From assembly GCF_038008325.1 (NCBI RefSeq), contig NZ_JBBOYW010000001.1:2718001-2782000 (forward strand): 64,000 nucleotides of DNA, given 5' to 3'. Made by a program: the position numbers and the translations under genes. This stretch comes from Lysinibacillus sp. FSL K6-0232 (GTDB lineage Bacteria > Bacillota > Bacilli > Bacillales_A > Planococcaceae). Each line of letters opens with the position of its first letter. Position 1 is the stretch's first letter. This document shows, one piece after another, positions 58,165 to 64,000 of this stretch. The notes beneath the pieces were generated by a model. The model saw only the letters and a program-made list of their open reading frames with translations. It made no database searches and was not told where the DNA came from.

Positions 58165-59625
58165 TTATGTGCCGCAAAAAGTGCGATATGGTTGATGCGA
58201 TGGCTCTGGCAATGAAGCATAGCCCTGCTGCTCCTTTGTATAGGCAAAGGGCTGTGTAAGAACATTCAGTAGTTTATCAATTAAGCTGTAGTCCCCATGC
58301 TCAACAGCAGCCTCTAATGCCTCTTCTACTCGATGATTACGTGGAATAACAGCAGGATTATGCTGCTGCATTAGTTGTTGGGACATTTCCTTTGTTTGTG
58401 GCTGTCTTGCTAAACGTGCAAGCCAGTTTTGATACCATTCTTTAAATGCAGATGCATTCCATAACTCCGATGCATCAGCCTGCTCTAAAGTGAATGCGAT
58501 AAATGTATTTGTGTAATCTGCCTTGTATTGTGTCATAAGTTCGAGAAGGTCTTCAACAAGCTGTCCATCTTCCTGTTCCTCATTAAAAATTCCAAGCTTT
58601 GCACGCATTCCTGTTAGCCAGTTTTGATAATATAACTGTGGGTATTGCTGTAATGCATCTTGTGCAAGCTGAATAGCCTCCTCTTGATTGTCATGGATTA
58701 GTGGTAATAAAGCTTCGGCTAAGCGAGTTAAATTCCAGCCACCGATATTTGGCTGGTTACCATATGCATAACGACCTTGTCGATCAATAGAGCTAAACAC
58801 TGTTGCTGGATCATAGGTATCCATAAATGCACAAGGTCCATAATCAATCGTTTCCCCACTAATGGTCATATTATCTGTGTTCATGACACCATGAATAAAC
58901 CCAACTAATTGCCATTTTGCAATTAAAGAGGCTTGTTGTTTGATTACGGCTTGTAGTAAATAAAGATAACGATTTTGGCTATTGTCGCTATTAGGGAAAT
59001 GGCGTTCTAATGCATAGTCTGCTAGTAGTTGTAGCTCCTTATCTGTTCCCCATTGTGCCGCATATTGGAAAGTACCCACCCGTAAATGGCTACTTGCAAT
59101 TCGTGTAACAATCGCTCCCTGTAATGCCGTTTCGCGAAAAACTGTTTCACCTGTTGTTACAACTGCTAAGCTTCGCGCAGTGGGAATCCCTAACGCAAAC
59201 ATTGCCTCACTAATAATATATTCTCGCAGCATGGGCCCTAGCGCAGCTCGTCCATCGCCACCTCGAGAATAAGCTGTTCTTCCTGAGCCTTTTAATGCAA
59301 TATCATATCGTTCATGCTGAGGTGTAAGATGCTCGCCATATAACAGAGCACGTCCATCCCCAAGCATTGTAAAATGACCAAACTGATGCCCTGCATAGGC
59401 CTGTGCAATTGGCTCAGCTCCCTCAGGCATTTTGTTGCCCGCCAATTGAGCAACCGCTTCCTCAGTGTGCAATGCCTCACTATTTAATCCGAGTGAAGCT
59501 GCAAGTTCTTTATTGAGCAGCACTAGCTTTGGCGAACGCACAGGCTGTAATGAAACCTCAGAATAAAAAATACTCGGTAAACGAACATAACGATTATCAA
59601 AATTCCAACCAATTGTCTTTTCCAT
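58165..59625 (-). CDS. selO: Protein adenylyltransferase SelO (YdiU)
   Basis: A 487-aa pseudokinase-fold enzyme that transfers AMP to proteins. The family segments are clear: [39 protein letters not shown] and [31 protein letters not shown] and [11 protein letters not shown]. Near the C-terminus a Cys (TFCGT) stands where animal SelO has selenocysteine. Start ATG at 59625 with AAAGGAG upstream; an in-frame start 18 codons earlier has no ribosome-binding site. In E. coli SelO modifies redox proteins under oxidative stress. Confidence 0.95.
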   Translation of the reverse strand: MEKTIGWNFDNRYVRLPSIFYSEVSLQPVRSPKLVLLNKELAASLGLNSEALHTEEAVAQLAGNKMPEGAEPIAQAYAGHQFGHFTMLGDGRALLYGEHLTPQHERYDIALKGSGRTAYSRGGDGRAALGPMLREYIISEAMFALGIPTARSLAVVTTGETVFRETALQGAIVTRIASSHLRVGTFQYAAQWGTDKELQLLADYALERHFPNSDNSQNRYLYLLQAVIKQQASLIAKWQLVGFIHGVMNTDNMTISGETIDYGPCAFMDTYDPATVFSSIDRQGRYAYGNQPNIGGWNLTRLAEALLPLIHDNQEEAIQLAQDALQQYPQLYYQNWLTGMRAKLGIFNEEQEDGQLVEDLLELMTQYKADYTNTFIAFTLEQADASELWNASAFKEWYQNWLARLARQPQTKEMSQQLMQQHNPAVIPRNHRVEEALEAAVEHGDYSLIDKLLNVLTQPFAYTKEQQGYASLPEPSHQPYRTFCGT

Positions 59626-59698
59626 CGTTTCTCCTTTATGGCTATTTCCCTTTATTTTTTCTAGTTGATTATAAATCATGCTTAGTTAATTTTACCAT

Positions 59699-60000
59699 GC
59701 TTCAATCAACTTTCTATAAAGAGAGAAACAAAAATACAAATGTTACCTACGACGGACATTCAAAAATTTCAATCCATTCTCTCTATACGGAGAGAAACGA
59801 TGACTAAGACATATACCACTATTTCAGGTGATATTTCAATCCATTCTCTCTATACGGAGAGAAACTAAAATCACCATCCTTTTAACTAGTTAATTGCATA
59901 TTTCAATCCATTCTCTCTATACGGAGAGAAACTTCTAAAAAATCAGCTTACTATCTATGACGTGCTAATTTCAATCCATTCTCTCTATACGGAGAGAAAC
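59699..60000 (-). CRISPR. Short CRISPR array, type I-C-like repeat, five repeats and four spacers
   Basis: Four identical 33-nt repeats at 59766-59798, 59833-59865, 59900-59932 and 59968-60000, plus a degenerate 31-nt copy at 59699-59729. Spacers are 36, 34, 34 and 35 nt, all different. Each repeat contains a perfect 7-bp stem (TTCTCTC / GAGAGAA) round a 6-nt loop. On the minus strand the repeat starts GTTTCTCTCC and ends TGGATTGAAAT, the form of type I-C repeats. The degenerate copy then lies at the leader-distal end, as expected. No cas genes occur in the window, so the array is orphan or served from elsewhere. Confidence 0.93.
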
Positions 60001-60160
60001 TGTGAAAATTGATATAAAAATATTAATTATAATCGATTTTCACTAAAATATAAATGTTTATAGTTATATTAGCATAAACTTCTTTCCATTTTCATGGAAA
60101 ATCAATTAAATTATAGGTGCGAATCTCCCTAGAAAATTATGTTTGCTTGACATTCGCACT
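60001..60160 (-). promoter_or_regulatory. CRISPR leader region
   Basis: AT-rich sequence next to the intact end of the array. It holds an inverted repeat GTGCGAAT / ATTCGCAC (60117-60124 with 60152-60159). As I recall, type I-C leaders carry such TTCGCAC / GTGCGAA blocks, which supports minus-strand transcription of the array. The remaining 60161-60254 shows nothing I can name. Confidence 0.6.
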
Positions 60161-60254
60161 TGCTGTTTAAAAGAAATGACTCCTCTTCTGGAATTTATAA
60201 ACTAACAGCCAAATTAGATGTTTAATCATTCTGCTTTTCTATACCCATGGCCCT

Positions 60255-60539
60255 TTAAATGAAAACCCTATATCTCTCATCAATCCCCAGCCTTTCCTGT
60301 AGTTCGTTACATGCTTTAGCATTGAGGGTGTAAAACTCCTCCTTGGACATGTAAACTGAAAAGACCGCTTCATAGGTTTCATCAATGCGACAAAGTAAAG
60401 GACGGTCTGTGTAAATACTACATTCTCCTTCAACCAAATTTACACAGACACCATTTTGATTATATAGCTCTAAAAAACCAATGCCTTCGATCGAGCTACA
60501 GCAGGCTCCGCATTTGGTACAAGGAAATTTCTTGGTCAT
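60255..60539 (-). CDS. YkgJ family cysteine-cluster protein
   Basis: A 94-aa protein with an N-terminal CTKCGACCSS cluster (Cys7, 10, 13, 14) and further Cys in GVCVN, GECSIY, LLCRID and NAKACNEL. This is the YkgJ family signature, thought to bind zinc or an iron-sulfur cluster. Its ATG overlaps the stop of the 452-aa gene by ATGA, so it is translationally coupled as the last gene of a three-gene cassette. Function unknown; coupling suggests a partner or maturation role for the two proteins before it. Confidence 0.82.
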   Translation of the reverse strand: MTKKFPCTKCGACCSSIEGIGFLELYNQNGVCVNLVEGECSIYTDRPLLCRIDETYEAVFSVYMSKEEFYTLNAKACNELQERLGIDERYRVFI

Positions 60540-61894
60540 AGCTCTAATGTATCTTTGCTTAGCATAAAGTCTTGAAATTCCTCTAATGTATTGTATTGGA
60601 ATTCGCTAGATAGACCATCTGCTAATGCAACGATTGCCTTTTCAGTAAATGAACCATCTGCAACAGCTAAATCAACTAATTTTTTTAAATCCTGCAATGT
60701 TTGGCTGTATTCCTCATAGTACGCAATTAGTCTAGCTTCTTCGGCCTTAATTTCTGCAATTAATAGCTCAGATAATGCTTCTGCCTGTAATCTAGCCTCT
60801 CGCGCTAACTCTACATCTCCTCTTGCTGATTCAAATACTTTATATAGTTGCTTCATTGCGATTAATCCTACTGTACCAGCTACAGCAGCACCGATTGGGC
60901 CAAATAACGCTGCACCTGCTGCAGTTAAAACAACACCTGAAAAACAGCTTACAGCATTAGAACCTAGCCCTATGACATACTCATCTACTGTTATTTTTTG
61001 CGTTAAAAATTTATATGTTAATTCTGTCATATTTACTGCAGAGCTTGCTAACGCACTTGCTACATTCCCATTAACTATTGGATTATTTTTACTTAAATAT
61101 TTAATGCCATAAGAAATGCCTGCAACTACTGAACCACGGGCTGCACTGTTAGCTGCTGCTTTACCTGTTTCTTTCACACAAAAATTATCTTTAAAATAGC
61201 CTTGAGTTGCTGAAACTGTCCCTCCTATAAAAGCACCTGCTAGCGCTCCACTAAGCATTGCACTTTGAACCCCAGAAATAAATTCAGTACGATTCATTTT
61301 GGCTGCAAAGGTTTCTGAGTTTTCGGCTGCATCCATTGCCTCTTCATAAGTAGTACCACCACTACTTATATCCTCATAATAAACTTCACCTGTAATATCG
61401 CCATATGCATCTTTATAGTCTTGAGCATAAATTCCTTGTGAATTCATACGTTTCTCTACCAGCTCACTAACTCGTTCTGCTTTCTCAACATTTACTAATC
61501 GATCCATCCCATTATATTTTGGATTGGCTATAGCTCTTGCTGCAGTTGGTGTTGTACTATAGGATTTTGCTTGAATTTCCTTTAAAACCTGACCACTTGG
61601 ATTGCGAATTAATAGGTCGGCTGCGGCATGGGGCTCCCCTAGTTCATCTGTTGTAACAGCTCTCAATAGACTACCTGCTTTAACAGCATTCACATTAAAT
61701 TTGGTCGTTTCAATAATTTCAAACATACGCCCCTGTGTCTTATCGCTAGCACAATTAATATATTGCTCAGCAACGGCAACTAAACGCTTGGTTCCAGCCA
61801 CTGTTTCACTAAGTGCATTTCCTTGCCTTTCAATGGTTTCACTAACCACTTGTCCTGTAATATGGTCAGTTTCTGTTTGACGTAGCGCTACCAC
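60536..61894 (-). CDS. Hypothetical nuclease-like protein with glycine-rich membrane segments
   Basis: A 452-aa protein of unrecognised family. Residues 55-115 read RMFEIIETTKFNVNA, then AADLLIRNPSGQVLKEIQAK: Asp93, Glu106/Gln108 and Lys110 are spaced as in PD-(D/E)XK nucleases with a Q-x-K variant. Two Gly/Ala-rich hydrophobic stretches follow at about 211-229 and 318-347, then a Glu/Lys/Leu coiled coil at about 350-410 and an acidic tail. The start is GTG at 61894, with GAGGGAG upstream, 12 bp after the previous gene. No signal peptide. Could be a membrane-linked toxin or defence effector; this is inference. Confidence 0.65.
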   Translation of the reverse strand: MVALRQTETDHITGQVVSETIERQGNALSETVAGTKRLVAVAEQYINCASDKTQGRMFEIIETTKFNVNAVKAGSLLRAVTTDELGEPHAAADLLIRNPSGQVLKEIQAKSYSTTPTAARAIANPKYNGMDRLVNVEKAERVSELVEKRMNSQGIYAQDYKDAYGDITGEVYYEDISSGGTTYEEAMDAAENSETFAAKMNRTEFISGVQSAMLSGALAGAFIGGTVSATQGYFKDNFCVKETGKAAANSAARGSVVAGISYGIKYLSKNNPIVNGNVASALASSAVNMTELTYKFLTQKITVDEYVIGLGSNAVSCFSGVVLTAAGAALFGPIGAAVAGTVGLIAMKQLYKVFESARGDVELAREARLQAEALSELLIAEIKAEEARLIAYYEEYSQTLQDLKKLVDLAVADGSFTEKAIVALADGLSSEFQYNTLEEFQDFMLSKDTLEL

Positions 61895-61906
61895 AGCAAC
61901 TCCCTC

Positions 61907-62917
61907 TTAAAATGCTGATAGCTTTTGACGTTCAGCAGTGATAACGGATTGGATATTTGGTACTAAATTTCCGTCTTCATCTAAAATTGTTGTATTCAAA
62001 ATATCACGCATAATTACTGCTAATTTATAATTATTATGAATTGTTTTTTGTTCTTCATTAGAATATCTTTTAAAGTCTACTCCTCGGCGACTAATAATCG
62101 CTGCCATCTTGTCAATATTCACTTTAAATAATCGCTCTGTACTCTCAACTAATTCCTGCATACTTTCTGTTGCTATACGGATTCTATCCATTACTTCTGA
62201 TGCGGCATGTAACTTTTCAACTTCTGTATTCACCTCTGCTTTTTTAGCATACATGTCCTCTAGCTTTTTCTCGGTAGAGGCTGCAAAAATAAAACTACCA
62301 ATTGCCAGTGCTGGCGCTAAGGCAATTCCGCCTAAAACTGTTGTGCCTCCTGCAATGCCCAAACCGCCTGCCTTTAATGCGCCACCCCCTAAAAATGCTA
62401 ATGTCGCATTTTGTGCAGCAATACCGCTTAATGACGCAATAGCTGTACCTGTTGATGCAGCAGCAAATGTTGTTGTTGCACCTACCGCTCCCATTGCAGC
62501 TAAGCCTCCTCCCGCTAAAGAAGCTAAACCTGCTGCCATGACTTGTCCTGCCTTCACTACTTGCTTTTCAATATTTAACACAAACTGCTCAACCTCTTGC
62601 GTTGTCACAAGACTGTCTATTACAGTTTGATCTGTGAAATTAATATTTTTAATTTTCTTAAATTCATGAATAAATTCTTTCATTACTCCATCTAAAATCT
62701 TTAGTTTTAGCTTACCGTATTCTTCGAAAGTTGCATTAGTATTATCTTTTGATTTTTCAAAAGCTGTGTGCGCTTTTTTGTATTTTCTCTCCAGTTGTTC
62801 AGCTAATTCCTTTGTTTCCTTCATATTTTTATATGAATCATATCCTTTTTTTCCTGCAACTGCTGTAGAAGCCGTTGCTGCTCCTGCTACGATTAGTGGG
62901 ATTAATGGTAATGGCAT
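61907..62917 (-). CDS. Coiled-coil / glycine-rich membrane protein
   Basis: A 336-aa protein of unrecognised family. It has a short hydrophobic N-terminus (LIPLIVAGAATASTAVAG), a coiled coil at about 28-92, a long Gly/Ala-rich hydrophobic region at about 123-214 with many glycine-zipper GxxxG-like spacings, and a second coiled coil at about 215-265. This coil - hydrophobic hairpin - coil shape is seen in alpha-helical pore formers and in membrane organisers. Start set at ATG 62917, nine bases after TAGGAG. First gene of the cassette with 61894 and 60539. Confidence 0.7.
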   Translation of the reverse strand: MPLPLIPLIVAGAATASTAVAGKKGYDSYKNMKETKELAEQLERKYKKAHTAFEKSKDNTNATFEEYGKLKLKILDGVMKEFIHEFKKIKNINFTDQTVIDSLVTTQEVEQFVLNIEKQVVKAGQVMAAGLASLAGGGLAAMGAVGATTTFAAASTGTAIASLSGIAAQNATLAFLGGGALKAGGLGIAGGTTVLGGIALAPALAIGSFIFAASTEKKLEDMYAKKAEVNTEVEKLHAASEVMDRIRIATESMQELVESTERLFKVNIDKMAAIISRRGVDFKRYSNEEQKTIHNNYKLAVIMRDILNTTILDEDGNLVPNIQSVITAERQKLSAF

Positions 62918-62974
62918 AATGACCAACTCCTATTGTTATTTTTAGTAAAAAATTTTAAGATTACATTTGTTAGC

Positions 62975-63003
62975 GTTATAGCTTTTATGAATACTTTCTT
63001 CAA
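62975..63003 (-). promoter_or_regulatory. Promoter of the three-gene cassette
   Basis: Minus strand TTGAAG (62998-63003), 17-bp spacer, TATAAC (62975-62980), about 58 bp before the first ATG. Confidence 0.55.
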
Positions 63004-63075
63004 CACACCAAACAGTCATGCTAAAATTTCTTATGATTTTAATTCAAAAATAGATGACAATTGACAGGGCATCTC

Positions 63076-64000
63076 CTACTTATCCTGATACAAACCTACC
63101 ATTACATCAATCATCTCTATCATTTGTGTGCGTAAGTCTTGTGGTTTAATGACCTCCATCTTTTTTCCTTGACTAAGCAGCCACATCATACAGCCTGTTG
63201 TACCGTATATCTCCGCTTCAATTAACCAACATCCTCTAATGTTTTGACAATGCGCCCATTTGGGAAGCGATCCAGCACAGAGTCAATTGTTACGCCTCGA
63301 AAAATAAATTGTAGACGCTCAAGCTGTCCTGCATACATAAATTGAATACGTTGGCGTAGCATTCCTTCTTCAAAGCGATCTTTTTCTGCAAAGAAAAACT
63401 TTCTGCTTAATAATTTGAAGTGACAAATGCGATCCATTCTGAAAATAACAGGCGATGGGTGCTCACTATCATGCATAAAGGCAATCAAAATAGAAATAAT
63501 ATTCTAAAAATAAAATAGCAACTGGCTTTACAATATGATGCTTTTTTTGATAATCCATTCGTTGATATTCGATTTCTATTACGGTCTTACTGCGAATGCT
63601 GGCCGCAATAGCCCACAGCGTATCGAGCAATGGCTGATTGTGCTGCAATGGGCGATAATGAAGTAACTCATTGCCTACAATCGAATGTATAAATTGTTTA
63701 TCATCCTTTGTGCCCTGTGCTAGTAGTGATGCAATCAAATCTTTCATTTCAGCTGTATTCAGTGCACGACTTTCTAGTAATATCTTTGTTACTGTTAGCA
63801 ACCCTTTTGGTGAAAGTCCCTCCCTATCACCGACCAAGCGATAGCCTTTCTCCGCCCGACTATACTGAATCGATTGGGTTACAGATGACTTTTCTAAATA
63901 CGTTCGTATACTTTGAATATCCCGCTGCACGGTACGTTCATTGACATCTAAACTTTTAGCTATTCCTAGCTTATTAATCGTTTCACCTTTACGAAAGCGA
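63076..64000 (-). pseudogene. WYL-domain transcriptional regulator, frameshifted twice, cut by the window edge
   Basis: Three frames together spell one YafY-type regulator. Residues from the edge at 64000 down to about 63490 give the helix-turn-helix (GETINKLGIAKSLDVNERTV, QRDIQSIRTYLEKSS) and the first half of the WYL domain (VIEIEYQRMDYQKKHHIVKP). From about 63488 to 63230 a second frame continues (IAFMHDS, VIFRMDRICHFKLL, GVTIDSVLDRFPNGRIVKTL). From about 63230 a third frame ends (CWLIEAEIYGTTGCMMWLLS ... LRTQMIEMIDVMVGLYQDK) at 63076. The first shift lies in a TTTT run. Either a pseudogene or two sequencing errors. The N-terminus lies outside the window. Confidence 0.8.

Noticed and set aside
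59529-59807. A 92-codon plus-strand frame running from inside selO into the repeats
   Set aside because: It overlaps the strongly supported selO on the other strand and ends inside the CRISPR array; no ribosome-binding site.
59730-59967. Self-targeting CRISPR spacers
   Set aside because: Reading the four spacers against the window by eye gave no match; a computed search would be needed.

Overview
The window is a low-GC Gram-positive chromosome segment. Its backbone has the Bacillaceae order valS - spoVID-like - hemLBDCXA - engB - lonA - clpX - tig - ysoA, all on the minus strand. Many secreted proteins carry SLH domains and a YjfB-type motility protein is present. Together these suggest Lysinibacillus or a close relative (inference from gene order and protein style, not from a database search).

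Layout. 1-4.6 kb: valS behind a T-box leader, and a short SpoVID-like protein. 4.6-12.1 kb: a CoxG-like gene and a plus-strand seven-gene operon (lyase, GNAT acetyltransferase, amino-acid ABC transporter, M20 amidohydrolase, MmgE/PrpD protein). The operon matches the B. subtilis yxeLMNOPQ set for salvage of S-(2-succino)cysteine, but an aspartase/fumarase-superfamily lyase stands where the YxeK monooxygenase would be. It sits inside the backbone between hemL and the spoVID-like gene. 12.3-18.8 kb: the haem cluster. hemA has a promoter carrying a near-perfect PerR box and is followed by a terminator; hemXCDBL appear to have their own promoter. 19-25.3 kb: three secreted or S-layer-type proteins. 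25.4-33.1 kb: yjfB, engB, lonA, clpX, tig, ysoA. 33.4-42.2 kb: small unknown genes, the qoxABCD quinol oxidase, a lipoprotein, a universal stress protein and a nucleoid-associated protein. 42.3-47.1 kb: a GAF/PucR-type regulator divergent from an MFS transporter and an AbgB-like amidohydrolase. 47.2-51.6 kb: a secreted protein with four internal repeats, an XRE regulator and an SLH-tagged M28 peptidase.

51.6-56.2 kb is a decayed accessory region. It holds unknown genes (one with a possible PD-(D/E)XK nuclease core), a ruined IS1182-like transposase and a ruined tyrosine integrase that ends about 150 bp from the 3' end of tRNA-Arg(UCU), a typical integration site.

56.4-59.6 kb: an SDR oxidoreductase, a DUF2071 protein whose ribosome-binding site lies in a 14-bp hairpin, a 49-aa DUF2639-like protein and SelO. 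59.7-60.2 kb holds a short CRISPR array whose repeat, read on the minus strand, has the type I-C form, with a conserved-looking leader on its right side and no cas genes in the window. 60.25-62.9 kb is a compact three-gene cassette: a coiled-coil/glycine-rich membrane protein, a possible nuclease-membrane protein and a YkgJ-type cysteine-cluster protein. It has its own promoter and lies next to a twice-frameshifted WYL-domain regulator. This CRISPR-plus-cassette stretch is the best candidate here for an undescribed, possibly defensive, system.
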